From positions 2,294,001-2,358,000 of the forward strand of contig NZ_LR134201.1 in assembly GCF_900635955.1 (NCBI RefSeq): 64,000 nt of DNA, written 5' to 3'. The translations under genes and the position numbers were made by a program. This DNA comes from Cedecea lapagei (lineage in GTDB: Bacteria; Pseudomonadota; Gammaproteobacteria; Enterobacterales; Enterobacteriaceae). The notes beneath the pieces are model-generated. The model did no database searches. It was given only the letters and a program-made list of their open reading frames with translations, and was not told where the DNA came from. Below, in pieces: positions 25,601-33,158 of the stretch. Position 1 is the stretch's first letter; each line of letters starts with the position of its first letter.

Positions 25601-26819
25601 CGGCGAAATCACTCCCGACGGACTGATTGCCATCGGTCAGGTGGCTAAACGCTACAACTTGTACACCAAAATCACCGGCGGCCAGCGTGTGGATCTGTTT
25701 GGCGCACGCCTGGAACAGCTGCCGGAGATCTGGCAGCAACTGGTGGACGCTGGGTTTGAAACCGGCCACGCCTATGGTAAGTCGCTGCGGACGGTAAAAT
25801 CCTGCGTTGGCTCCAGCTGGTGCCGCTACGGCGTACAGGACTCTACCGGGCTGGCTCTTCGGCTGGAGAACCGCTACAAGGGGCTGCGCTCACCGCACAA
25901 AATCAAAATGGCTGTTTCCGGCTGTACCCGCGAGTGTGCAGAAGCGCAGAGCAAAGACGTTGGGGTAATCGCCACGGAAAAGGGCTGGAACCTTTACGTC
26001 TGCGGCAATGGCGGCATGAAGCCGCGCCACGCGGATCTGCTGGCGCAGGATATGAGCACGGAGGATCTCATCCGTACCGTGGATCGTTTTCTGATGTTCT
26101 ACATTCGCACCGCCGATCGCCTGCAGCGCACCAGTACCTGGATGGATAATCTGGAAGGTGGACTGGACTATCTGCGGCAGGTGGTGCTTGAAGACAGCCT
26201 GCACATCGGCACTGAGCTGGAAAAGGAGATGGATGCGGTAGTTAACACCTACCAGTGCGAGTGGCAGACCACGCTGGCCAGTCCGGACCGGCTGGCGCTG
26301 TTCCGGCCGTTTCTTAACAGCGACGAACCGGATGAAGCGGTCGTGATGGTCACCGAGCGTCAGCAGATCCGCCCGGCGACCTCGCAGGAGCGTGCAGAAC
26401 GTCTGGAGCAAGTCGTGACTCAGCCGGTGAGTGAGGTGCTGGGCTGGGTGGATCTGTGTGATGTGCAGGCGATCCCGGCTAATGCCGGTATGGCGGCGCG
26501 GCTGGGCAATCGCCAGATTGCGCTGTTCCATCTGCCGACGCATCCGCAGCAGGTTTTTGCCCTGAGTAACTACGAGCCGGACAGCGATGCCAACGTGCTG
26601 GCTCGCGGGTTGCTGGGTGACGTAAAGGGCGAGCCGGTGGTGATTTCACCGCTCTACAAGCAGCGTTTCCGCCTGTCTGACGGCTCCAGCGTGGACGATA
26701 GTCAGCCTGCGCTCAGCGTCTGGCCGGTTAAGGTGGAAAACGACCGCGTCTGGGTGCGGGGAGAGCCAATAGCGGCGTCGTCAGGCGCCACGGAAATCAT
26801 CGCGACGGTCAACGTATGA
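22617..26819 (+). CDS. nasC: NasC-NasB: nitrate reductase electron-transfer subunit joined in frame to nitrite reductase
   Basis: The first 423 codons encode a FAD/NAD(P)-binding oxidoreductase (VVGNGMAGARLVERL, VLATGSRAF, VVIGGGVLGVEAA, AIGECCQQG) equivalent to NasC, which passes electrons to nitrate reductase NasA. No stop codon follows: the frame runs straight into the complete NasB nitrite reductase, giving an open frame of 1400 codons. In Klebsiella these are two proteins. The junction has a Lys/Arg-rich linker that also encodes a good ribosome binding site for nasB. A true fusion, a lost stop, or a one-base sequence error near the end of nasC are all possible. Confidence 0.75.
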   Translation: MKKLTLIVVGNGMAGARLVERLCERAPGRYRILIVGEENQPAYNRIQLTPVLSGEKRFADIVTHDAKWYATHGVTFIAGVPVTAIDRVARRVTAGNQLLAYDHLVLATGSRAFMPPLPGDDLHGIHGFRDMQDVENILSGDVAGQPAVVIGGGVLGVEAAAALALRGMQVSLLHRGPHLMDAQLDAHTAELLQLSLATRGITTVLQSQTAAYLGDVSGRVQAVALRDGREIPAQRVVVAAGVRPEIALARSAGLACDRGILVNDQLYTSDPDISAIGECCQQGQLTVGLVAPCWQQADTLAASLAGEPVAACISQALALRLKVTGIDMFCAGELHGGDAAQIHTASDPFDGHYRRLLLRDNRLAGVVLWGDISDGPDYLSQLNQTAFLQMPPSVFGPGDKPAGHGPSSVKSEQLPVEVKRNKAMSKPVLVMAGHGMVGHHFLQQLVERELQLQFQVIVFAEEKAPAYDRVHLSEYFSGRSAESLSMVADDFFESSGIELRLGHCVSHIDPRHRFVVDHQGRQTAWDVLVLATGSYPFVPPIPGSDAPGCLVYRTLDDLAAIQACAATAKTGVVVGGGLLGLEAANALKHLGLQTHVVEFAPRLMGVQLDEGGAAMLRRKIEALDVQVHTGKETRAIVAGETGGYRMEFADGDHLDTDLVLFSAGIRPRDQLAKECGLEVGPRGGIVINDQCRTSDPAIYAIGECALWNGQIFGLVAPGYQMARTLADTLAGSEVAFKGADMSTKLKLLGVEVASVGDAHGRTPGCQSYSWVDGPAEVYKKIVVSEDKKRLLGAVLVGDSSEYSTLLQMMLNDMPLPVSPETLILPASAGAVPQTLGVAALPDGAQICSCHNVSKSDICDAVQGGCGDMAAVKACTKAATGCGGCAALTKQVMEFALTEMGVEVKKDICEHFAFSRQEIYHLVRAGNIRSFEELLHRHGQGSGCEICKPLAGSILASCWNDYLLKPQHLPLQDTNDRYFANIQKDGTYSVVPRIPAGEITPDGLIAIGQVAKRYNLYTKITGGQRVDLFGARLEQLPEIWQQLVDAGFETGHAYGKSLRTVKSCVGSSWCRYGVQDSTGLALRLENRYKGLRSPHKIKMAVSGCTRECAEAQSKDVGVIATEKGWNLYVCGNGGMKPRHADLLAQDMSTEDLIRTVDRFLMFYIRTADRLQRTSTWMDNLEGGLDYLRQVVLEDSLHIGTELEKEMDAVVNTYQCEWQTTLASPDRLALFRPFLNSDEPDEAVVMVTERQQIRPATSQERAERLEQVVTQPVSEVLGWVDLCDVQAIPANAGMAARLGNRQIALFHLPTHPQQVFALSNYEPDSDANVLARGLLGDVKGEPVVISPLYKQRFRLSDGSSVDDSQPALSVWPVKVENDRVWVRGEPIAASSGATEIIATVNV
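23886..26819 (+). CDS. nasB: Assimilatory NAD(P)H nitrite reductase NasB (internal start)
   Basis: From this ATG, which has an AGAGGAA site, a 977-aa NirB/NirD-type enzyme follows. Its order is a FAD/NAD(P) reductase module (MAGHGMVGHHFLQQL, GVVVGGGLLGLEAANAL), a BFD-type [2Fe-2S] domain (CSCHNVSKSDICDAV, CGGC), a siroheme/[4Fe-4S] reductase (SCVGSSWCRYG and SGCTRECAEAQSKDVG), and a C-terminal NirD-like Rieske fold without the cluster Cys/His ligands. It reduces nitrite to ammonium in the cytoplasm. The frame is also open upstream into nasC. The stop overlaps the nasA start (ATGA). Confidence 0.88.
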   Translation: MSKPVLVMAGHGMVGHHFLQQLVERELQLQFQVIVFAEEKAPAYDRVHLSEYFSGRSAESLSMVADDFFESSGIELRLGHCVSHIDPRHRFVVDHQGRQTAWDVLVLATGSYPFVPPIPGSDAPGCLVYRTLDDLAAIQACAATAKTGVVVGGGLLGLEAANALKHLGLQTHVVEFAPRLMGVQLDEGGAAMLRRKIEALDVQVHTGKETRAIVAGETGGYRMEFADGDHLDTDLVLFSAGIRPRDQLAKECGLEVGPRGGIVINDQCRTSDPAIYAIGECALWNGQIFGLVAPGYQMARTLADTLAGSEVAFKGADMSTKLKLLGVEVASVGDAHGRTPGCQSYSWVDGPAEVYKKIVVSEDKKRLLGAVLVGDSSEYSTLLQMMLNDMPLPVSPETLILPASAGAVPQTLGVAALPDGAQICSCHNVSKSDICDAVQGGCGDMAAVKACTKAATGCGGCAALTKQVMEFALTEMGVEVKKDICEHFAFSRQEIYHLVRAGNIRSFEELLHRHGQGSGCEICKPLAGSILASCWNDYLLKPQHLPLQDTNDRYFANIQKDGTYSVVPRIPAGEITPDGLIAIGQVAKRYNLYTKITGGQRVDLFGARLEQLPEIWQQLVDAGFETGHAYGKSLRTVKSCVGSSWCRYGVQDSTGLALRLENRYKGLRSPHKIKMAVSGCTRECAEAQSKDVGVIATEKGWNLYVCGNGGMKPRHADLLAQDMSTEDLIRTVDRFLMFYIRTADRLQRTSTWMDNLEGGLDYLRQVVLEDSLHIGTELEKEMDAVVNTYQCEWQTTLASPDRLALFRPFLNSDEPDEAVVMVTERQQIRPATSQERAERLEQVVTQPVSEVLGWVDLCDVQAIPANAGMAARLGNRQIALFHLPTHPQQVFALSNYEPDSDANVLARGLLGDVKGEPVVISPLYKQRFRLSDGSSVDDSQPALSVWPVKVENDRVWVRGEPIAASSGATEIIATVNV

Positions 26820-29488
26820 AACCCGTCGCCTCGACAGAACCAACGTCGACCACCTGCGCATACTGCGGCGTGGGGTGCGGCATCAATATGCAGCCGCAGG
26901 CCGAGGGGTTTAGCGCCAGCGGCATAAAAACCCATCCTGCCAATATCGGACGTGTATGCGTGAAGGGTAGCGCATTGGGGGAAACGCTGGGGTTGCAGGG
27001 ACGGCTGCTGCATCCGGAGATCGACCGCCAGCCGGTCAGCTGGGCGCTGGCGCTGAATACGGTGGCGGATCGCCTTTCTGCGATTATTGCAGAACATGGC
27101 CCGCAGGCAGTAGCGTTTTACGGCTCCGGCCAGCTGCTGACTGAGGATTACTATGTCGCCAATAAGCTGATGAAGGGCTTTATCGGCGCGGGAAATATGG
27201 ATACCAATTCGCGCTTGTGCATGGCTTCCGCCGTCGTGGGCTATAAACGCGCATTCGGGGCCGATGCGGTGCCGTGCCGCTATCAGGACCTGGAGCAGGC
27301 CGACTGCGTGCTGTTAACCGGTTCGAACACGGCGTGGGCACATCCGGTGGTCTATCAGCGGCTGGCACAGGCCAAAAAAGATCGGCCCGAGATGAAGATA
27401 ATCGTGATCGATCCGCGTCAGACCGCCACCTGCGATATTGCTGATATGCATCTGGCGCTGCGCCCCGGCAGCGATGCCGCACTGTTCTGCGGCGCGCTAA
27501 ATGCGATGGCCGTGGGGGGCGGGCTGGATAACGATTTTCTTCAGCATCATACCCAGGGGGCGGAAGAAACGCTGCGGGCGGCGAGTGAGTGGACGCTTGC
27601 GCGCACTGCTGAATTCTGCGGTCTGGCGGAGGAGCAGCTGCAGGCGTTTTACCGGCTTATCGGCACCAGTGAGCGGCTGGTGACGCTCTATTCGATGGGC
27701 ATTAATCAGTCCAGTTCCGGGGTGGATAAATGCAGCGCTATCATCAATCTTCATCTGGCCACCGGGCAAATCGGGCGCGAGGGCTGCGGGCCGTTTTCGA
27801 TAACCGGTCAGCCAAATGCGATGGGGGGACGTGAAGTAGGCGGGCTGGCAAATCAGCTGGCTTGCCACATGGGCTTTACGCAGGAGGATATCAGTCGGGT
27901 GGGGCGCTTCTGGGGCAGCGAGAACATCAGCAAGTCAGCCGGCCTGAATGCGGTAGACCTGTTCCGGGCCGTGGAGGACGGGCGGATCAAAGCAGTGTGG
28001 ATTATGGGCACCAATCCGGTGGTGTCGCTGCCGGATGCCGACCGTGTGCGGGGCGGGCTGGCGCGCTGCCCGCTGGTAATCGTTTCCGAAATTATGTGCG
28101 ACACCGATACCACCCGCGCGGCGCATATCTGCCTGCCTGCTCTGGGCTGGGGTGAAAAGGATGGCACGGTGACCAACTCCGAGCGCTGCATATCGCGGCA
28201 GCGGGCTTTTTTACCGGCTCCAGGGGAGGCAAAACCGGACTGGTGGATACTTAGCCAGGTAGCACAGCGGCTGGGGTTTGCTGAAGCCTTCTCATATCAG
28301 CATCCTGCGGAGATCTTTCGTGAGCACGCGGCGCTTTCCGGTTTTGAGAATAACGGTTCGCGGGCTTTTGATATCAGCGGGCTTGCTGCGTTGTCGGATG
28401 TGGAGTGGGATGACCTGCAGCCGATACAGTGGCCGGTCAACGTGGCTAACCCGCAGGGCACGGTACGGATGTTCCACGATAAACGTTTTTACCACCCTGA
28501 CGGTAAGGCCCGGTTAATCGCCGTGACGCCGCGCCTGCCGCTCAGCGCACCGAGTGAAGCCTATCCGCTGGTGATGAATACCGGACGAGTGCGTGACCAG
28601 TGGCACACCATGACCCGTACCGGCAAGTCGGCGCGGCTGATGCAACACCTCAGCGAACCCTTTTGTCAGTTTCATCCCGAAGATGCACCGCAGATCCGTT
28701 CCGGCGATCTGATGCGCGTTTCCTCCTCGCACGGTTGGCTGCTGCTGCGCGCGCAGCCGGATACTCTGCAACCGCGCGGCAGCGTATTTGTGCCGATGCA
28801 CTGGAACAGCAACTTCAGCCAGCAGGCGAGGGTTGATGCTCTGATTGAGGCCAACGTCGATCCTTTATCCGGGCAACCGGAAAGCAAACATATGCCGGTC
28901 AGCATTCGGTACTGGCGAACCGCGTGGCAGGCGGAACTGTTTGTACGCGGTGAAAATATCGAGCCGCCGATTACCTCGTACTGGAGTCGTATTACCCAGC
29001 CGGGCATTGCGCACTTTACCCTGGCGGACACATCACGGCCTGCAGACTGGCTGGCGTGGGTGAGCGGGCAGTACGCCATCGACGGCTATCTCTGCCACAC
29101 TGCCGATCTGGGCGATGACGGTTACAGCCTGCTGGCCTGGGCCGGTGGCGAATTACAGCTGGCGTTTTATGCCCGCCGCAGGCCACCGTCCGTGGATCGT
29201 CAGGCGGTTGTGGCTGCTTTCAGCTCGCCGCCGGGAATAGCATCGCAGCGTCTGGCGCTGCTCGGTGGCCGCGCCGGGGGCGATAAGGCGCCAACTGGTG
29301 CCATTATCTGTAGCTGCTTTTCCGTCGGCGAAATCCCGATTGCCGACGCCGTGCGGCAGGGCTGCCACAGCGTGCAGCACCTGGGTAACAAACTCAACTG
29401 CGGCACCAACTGCGGCTCCTGCATTCCCGAACTCAAAAAAATCATTGCCGCTCAGCTCAATACGCTGAGGGCAGGAGAGGCCAAATGA
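26816..29488 (+). CDS. nasA: Assimilatory nitrate reductase catalytic subunit NasA
   Basis: NasA reduces nitrate to nitrite in the cytoplasm using Mo-bisMGD. An N-terminal [4Fe-4S] site (Cys14, Cys17, Cys21 and the Cys of GRVCVKG) is followed by molybdopterin oxidoreductase domains (NTNSRLCMASAVVGYKRAFG with the Mo-ligand cysteine, NPVVSLPDADRVR, the NTGRVRDQWHTMTRTG dinucleotide-binding segment). A C-terminal BFD-like [2Fe-2S] domain (CSCFSVGE, CGTNCGSC) takes electrons from NasC, as in Klebsiella. Length is 890 aa. It overlaps both nasB and cobA by four bases, so translation is coupled. Confidence 0.94.
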   Translation: MKPVASTEPTSTTCAYCGVGCGINMQPQAEGFSASGIKTHPANIGRVCVKGSALGETLGLQGRLLHPEIDRQPVSWALALNTVADRLSAIIAEHGPQAVAFYGSGQLLTEDYYVANKLMKGFIGAGNMDTNSRLCMASAVVGYKRAFGADAVPCRYQDLEQADCVLLTGSNTAWAHPVVYQRLAQAKKDRPEMKIIVIDPRQTATCDIADMHLALRPGSDAALFCGALNAMAVGGGLDNDFLQHHTQGAEETLRAASEWTLARTAEFCGLAEEQLQAFYRLIGTSERLVTLYSMGINQSSSGVDKCSAIINLHLATGQIGREGCGPFSITGQPNAMGGREVGGLANQLACHMGFTQEDISRVGRFWGSENISKSAGLNAVDLFRAVEDGRIKAVWIMGTNPVVSLPDADRVRGGLARCPLVIVSEIMCDTDTTRAAHICLPALGWGEKDGTVTNSERCISRQRAFLPAPGEAKPDWWILSQVAQRLGFAEAFSYQHPAEIFREHAALSGFENNGSRAFDISGLAALSDVEWDDLQPIQWPVNVANPQGTVRMFHDKRFYHPDGKARLIAVTPRLPLSAPSEAYPLVMNTGRVRDQWHTMTRTGKSARLMQHLSEPFCQFHPEDAPQIRSGDLMRVSSSHGWLLLRAQPDTLQPRGSVFVPMHWNSNFSQQARVDALIEANVDPLSGQPESKHMPVSIRYWRTAWQAELFVRGENIEPPITSYWSRITQPGIAHFTLADTSRPADWLAWVSGQYAIDGYLCHTADLGDDGYSLLAWAGGELQLAFYARRRPPSVDRQAVVAAFSSPPGIASQRLALLGGRAGGDKAPTGAIICSCFSVGEIPIADAVRQGCHSVQHLGNKLNCGTNCGSCIPELKKIIAAQLNTLRAGEAK

Positions 29489-30351
29489 ACACACTTCAGC
29501 ACTCGCTGCGGATGCAGGAAATAGTGAATATTCTGGCAACGGGGGATCGGCAGCAGCCGGTACGCGGCGGCGATGTCTGGCTGGTCGGTGCGGGGCCTGG
29601 CGATGTTGAGCTGCTGACCCTGAAGGCGCTGCGGGCGATCCAGCAGGCGGACGTGGTGGTGTTTGATCGGCTGGTTTCCGCGCAAGTGATGGCGCTGATC
29701 CCCGATCAAGCACTGCGCATTAACGTCGGGAAATCGATGCGCGATCACACCCTCGGCCAGGATGACATTAACCAGTTGCTGGTCAACCTGGCGCAGAGCG
29801 GCAACCGCGTGGTGCGCCTGAAAGGCGGCGATCCGTTTGTATTTGGGCGCGGCGGCGAGGAAATGGCTCACTGTCAGCGGCATGGAGTGCCTTGCCATAT
29901 CGTGCCCGGCATAACGGCAGCGATGGGCTGTGCGGCTGCCAGCGGTATTCCGTTAACCCATCGCGACCTGGCGCAGTCGGTGCGCTTTATTACCGGCCAC
30001 GGAGCACAGGGCGAGCCGGAAATTGACTGGTTGGAGCTGGCCTCGGCGCGGCAGACGCTGGTGTTTTACATGGGTATTAGCCACAGCGAACATATCAGCC
30101 AGCGGCTGATGGCGAACGGTCTGCCTGCCGCCACGCCGGTGGCGGTGATCGAACGCGGCACCCAGCCAGAGCAGCGAGTACTGACCGCCACGCTGAATAC
30201 CCTGGCACACGTCGTCGCCTGCGAACAGGTCAAAACGCCTGCGCTGATCATCGTCGGTGAGGTGGTAAAGATGTACCGCGGCGATTTCGTCCAGCGCGAT
30301 ACGCTGCTTCGAACCTGTACTGAAAGCCAGATTGAACGTTCGGCGCTATAG
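29485..30351 (+). CDS. cobA: Uroporphyrinogen-III C-methyltransferase
   Basis: This SAM-dependent enzyme makes precorrin-2, the precursor of siroheme needed by nitrite reductase NasB. Motifs are VWLVGAGPGDVELLTLKALR, VVVFDRLVS, VVRLKGGDPFVFGRGGEE and VPGITAAMGCAA, all typical of the methyltransferase half of CysG. The oxidase/chelatase half is absent, so CysG must finish siroheme. The ATG overlaps the nasA stop by four bases. No clear terminator follows; a TGTGGG/CCCACA repeat spans 30366-30414 with a long loop. Confidence 0.93.
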   Translation: MNTLQHSLRMQEIVNILATGDRQQPVRGGDVWLVGAGPGDVELLTLKALRAIQQADVVVFDRLVSAQVMALIPDQALRINVGKSMRDHTLGQDDINQLLVNLAQSGNRVVRLKGGDPFVFGRGGEEMAHCQRHGVPCHIVPGITAAMGCAAASGIPLTHRDLAQSVRFITGHGAQGEPEIDWLELASARQTLVFYMGISHSEHISQRLMANGLPAATPVAVIERGTQPEQRVLTATLNTLAHVVACEQVKTPALIIVGEVVKMYRGDFVQRDTLLRTCTESQIERSAL

Positions 30352-30494
30352 AGGGAATGAATATCTGTGGGACAGGAGCAGGCTAGAAATAACAGAATAA
30401 TTTACTGCCCACAAACAAGCTCGGATCTGCCAGGATGGGATTGACCTAGACCTGTGCCAGAACGCTGGATTCTCTCATACGCCTTAATGGTGCG

Positions 30495-30510
30495 CATAAT
30501 GTATATTATG
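30495..30510. promoter_or_regulatory. Palindrome upstream of the DUF1345 gene
   Basis: CATAATGTATATTATG is a perfect inverted repeat (six-base arms, four-base centre) about 30 bases before the next ATG. It overlaps the likely -10 region, where a repressor would bind. No cognate regulator is obvious nearby. Confidence 0.4.
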
Positions 30511-30541
30511 TTAAATTTAGTATCACCCTTATAAACAGCGC

Positions 30542-31129
30542 ATGCATCATGTCCTAATTCCTCAGCTCGGTACGCTACAGAGGCTGCTGATCGGCTGGAA
30601 TGTATTGGCCTGGCTTTACCTGATTTTTATCTGGTTTCGTATGCTGCGGACTGACGTCAGCCAGATTCAGCGAATTGCCAGAATACAGGACCAAAGCGCC
30701 GCACTCGTGTTGAGCCTGGTTATCGTTGCCTGCATGGCCAGCATCGTGGCGATCATGAGTGAGCTGCCGTCGCTGCGTTCTCTGTCCGGAACTCCGCTTG
30801 TGCTGCATATAATTCTGACGACAATGACGCTGATTGTGTCATGGACATTGTTGCCGAGCGCTTTCGCGATGCACTACGCACATCAGCATTATTTGCGTCG
30901 CAGCAAAGAGATCACGCCGATGATCTTTCCAGATAAACCGAGCAATCCGGATTACTGGGATTTCCTTTATTACTCATTCACCATAGCCGTTGCTGCGCAG
31001 ACGGCCGATGTGGCGACTGGTACAACGGGCATGCGCAAAATAACCCTGCTGCAGTCAGTGATCTCCTTTATCTTCAATCTGGCGATTTTGGGACTGTCCG
31101 TCAACGTAGGTGCCGGTTTGCTTAGCTGA
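30542..31129 (+). CDS. DUF1345-family inner membrane protein
   Basis: The 195-aa protein has about five hydrophobic helices and the family-specific stretch PSNPDYWDFLYYSFTIAVAAQTADVATG, which resembles the pore and adjacent helix region of potassium channels and marks DUF1345. Function is unknown; channel-like activity has been suggested for the family only by this resemblance. It is monocistronic, with a palindrome in its promoter region. Confidence 0.82.
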   Translation: MHHVLIPQLGTLQRLLIGWNVLAWLYLIFIWFRMLRTDVSQIQRIARIQDQSAALVLSLVIVACMASIVAIMSELPSLRSLSGTPLVLHIILTTMTLIVSWTLLPSAFAMHYAHQHYLRRSKEITPMIFPDKPSNPDYWDFLYYSFTIAVAAQTADVATGTTGMRKITLLQSVISFIFNLAILGLSVNVGAGLLS

Positions 31130-31214
31130 TCGGGAATCAAATTGACAGCGAGCAGGATCTCATTAAGGTGAGAGGTATTTTGTGCAGTGCTGCTGGCCAC
31201 GCTTCAGGAAAACT

Positions 31215-32228
31215 ATGAATTCAACGCTTCAGACTTTTGCAGGCAGTTTACTTCATGACCATAAAACCCTGGTCGCTTCTTACGATCTTGAGTCTTTACC
31301 GCCTGCCCTGATAAATACTTTTCAGCTACAGGCGCTGCAGCAGCCCGATATTTACAACTATGCTTTACGTCCCTTCTCTCTCGACTACCGTAAAGTTAAA
31401 CGTCTCTGCGTTATCAATGGGATGGGCGTCACGCTGGGGGATTCGCTGATCGGTATTGCGGCACTGCACGCTATTAAAGTTATCAATCCCGGGCTCCACC
31501 TGACGCTACTCCGCCCTCACACCTGCCAGCCCTGGGTCGAAGAAATTTATCAGCTTGCGGGAAACATTATTGATGAGCTGCACTATATGCCTACAGAACT
31601 CGCTTTGCTGGAAGGATATGATGCGGTGATTGACGCTGGCAACCAGCTTTTCCGTGACGACTTCGCCAATCTTGAAATGCACGACTTCTTCCTGTTGCAC
31701 ATGGGACTCACGCCAGGGTCAGTCGCACCGGAGATCAATACCAACCGCTGGCTCCGGGACGCGATGCCGCATCAGATCAGCCCGTTTGATTCGCCCTATA
31801 TTCTGTTCAATCACCGCGCCAGTACTCCACTTCGCAATATCCCTGAAGCAGTTCTCGTGGAATTTGTAGAGCGCATCTGGCAGCGCCACCGTCTTCCTGT
31901 TGCAGGATTTGGCGGGATAGATCATCCACAGTTTGTCGACTTATCTTCGCGTTCAAAAACAACTCAGGATTTTATCGCCATCATTCGGCATGCAAACAGG
32001 CTCTATACCTGTGACTCATCGGCTCTGCACGTTGCCGCCGCATTTAACGTGCCTACGGTGTGTTATTTTAACGCCATCAAACCTGCGCTGCGTGCGGCTT
32101 ATTACCCGCTATGTGAAAGTGTGGATATGGGGACTAAGCGCACTGCGTTGCTGCATCAAAGCGAAGACCAGCAGTTACTTAGCGATATTAACAGCAATTA
32201 TCAGCGCTATTTAGAGTCACTTTACTAA
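31215..32228 (+). CDS. Glycosyltransferase family 9-like protein
   Basis: The fold resembles ADP-heptose:LPS heptosyltransferases: an N-terminal Rossmann half (RLCVINGMGVTLGDSLIGIAALHAIK) and a C-terminal donor-binding half with CDSSALHVAAAFNVPTVCYF, the counterpart of the family's DTGxMHxAAAL motif. It is an orphan, outside any LPS or capsule cluster, so acceptor and sugar are unknown. The start at MNSTLQTF has an AGGA site; 11 extra upstream codons are open. Length is 337 aa. Confidence 0.7.
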   Translation: MNSTLQTFAGSLLHDHKTLVASYDLESLPPALINTFQLQALQQPDIYNYALRPFSLDYRKVKRLCVINGMGVTLGDSLIGIAALHAIKVINPGLHLTLLRPHTCQPWVEEIYQLAGNIIDELHYMPTELALLEGYDAVIDAGNQLFRDDFANLEMHDFFLLHMGLTPGSVAPEINTNRWLRDAMPHQISPFDSPYILFNHRASTPLRNIPEAVLVEFVERIWQRHRLPVAGFGGIDHPQFVDLSSRSKTTQDFIAIIRHANRLYTCDSSALHVAAAFNVPTVCYFNAIKPALRAAYYPLCESVDMGTKRTALLHQSEDQQLLSDINSNYQRYLESLY

Positions 32229-32286
32229 ATCCCCCTCTTCCCTTAAATATCATTAAATCCCCCTGTTTTTACCCTTCTTCCTGCCC

Positions 32287-32308
32287 GGCCTGAAGCACGC
32301 TTCAGGCC
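32287..32308. terminator. Hairpin after the glycosyltransferase-like gene
   Basis: GGCCTGAAG-CACG-CTTCAGGCC is a perfect nine-base stem with a four-base loop about 60 bases after the stop codon. There is no T tract behind it, so it may be a Rho-aided terminator or a 3' end stabiliser. Confidence 0.55.
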
Positions 32309-32404
32309 CCATTGATCCAGCATGCATTCCCCTCGAGGCATCATATATGATATAATTTTGACCAATTCATTGATTTTAAATAAAAGTAAACAGGTTGTAT
32401 CAAT

Positions 32405-32575
32405 ATGAAACAACTCTTGCTGGCGCTTTGCCTTTTAACACCATTTAAAATTTCCCTGGCCTCCGTCAGCGGAACCTTTGATGTAAGAATGACTATTCTT
32501 TCAAATCCGCTGCCGCCAAAAGTGATTAAAGTGAAACTTTCAGCGGATACGGTAATGATCGTTAATGAATGGTAG
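32405..32575 (+). CDS. Small secreted hypothetical protein, 56 aa
   Basis: The first 21 residues form a signal peptide (MKQLLLALCLLTPFKISLA, cleavage after SLA). The mature part is about 37 residues, short, beta-prone and basic (GTFDVRMTILSNP, KVIKVKLSADTVMIV). A TATAAT -10 box lies at 32350-32355 beside the palindrome ATCATATATGAT, and a strong terminator follows. I do not recognise the family. The antisense frame here is treated as a shadow. Confidence 0.55.
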   Translation: MKQLLLALCLLTPFKISLASVSGTFDVRMTILSNPLPPKVIKVKLSADTVMIVNEW

Positions 32576-32622
32576 TGTTTTTGTTCATAAACGCGTCTCT
32601 CCAGCACAACTCTGCATCCAGT

Positions 32623-32661
32623 AAAAAGCCGCTGACGGATAAATCCACCAGCGGCTTTTTT
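32623..32661. terminator. Bidirectional terminator
   Basis: AAAAAGCCGCTG and CAGCGGCTTTTTT form a perfect 12-base stem including the A and T tracts, over a 14-base loop. It can end transcription of the small secreted gene on the plus strand and of the VOC gene on the minus strand. Confidence 0.85.
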
Positions 32662-32704
32662 ATTGGGCTAATGCTTTCCTGAATACAGAGACGCCGGCCG
32701 ATCC

Positions 32705-33101
32705 TTACAGCGACCAATCACCGTTTTGCAAAACAACCCGGTAATTGTCGTGGTCGATAAAGGTTGCCCCCCTTCACATCCCAGTAAGGATTAAAGGCCT
32801 CATGACGAATAAAACCGGCCTCCAGCATTCTGGCGCAGGATGCTTCCCACTCGGTAGCGTCGGGGACGTAAAGCACCAGCAGATCATCGGCGGTGGGTCC
32901 CGGAGCCAGAGAGTGATTATGGCAAACGGTGAATTCCAGGTGCCAACCCAGTGACTGACGGCCAAGCATCACGCCGCTAAAACCGTCGTGATCGCTAAAG
33001 TCTGCTATCTGCTCAAGACCCAGCCCCGCGCAGTACATTTTGCTGCTTTTTTTGAGGCAGGTCACCGGCCGGGCAATACGCATATGGTTGAAGTTCATCA
33101 T
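32705..33101 (-). pseudogene. VOC (glyoxalase/bleomycin resistance) family protein, frameshifted near its C-terminus
   Basis: The protein begins MMNFNHMRIARPVT after an AGGA site and shows the VOC pattern of a metal-site strand early on (MRIARPV) and a repeated beta-alpha-beta unit (LLVLYVPDATEWEASCARMLEAGF, NPYWDVKG). As written, the frame ends with an unrelated tail at 32718. Removing one G from the G6 run on the minus strand (C run at 32767-32772) restores the normal family ending (GATFIDHDNYRVVLQNGDW) and a stop at 32705. The gene is thus a one-base frameshift or sequence error. Substrate unknown. Confidence 0.8.
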
Positions 33102-33158
33102 TTTTTCCTGTTATGACGCTCTCACAACCTTAACGATATTCCCGGAACACAATTTTCC

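Noticed and set aside
32341..32607. 88-residue minus-strand frame
   Set aside because: It is antisense to the small secreted gene and has no ribosome binding site or family resemblance.
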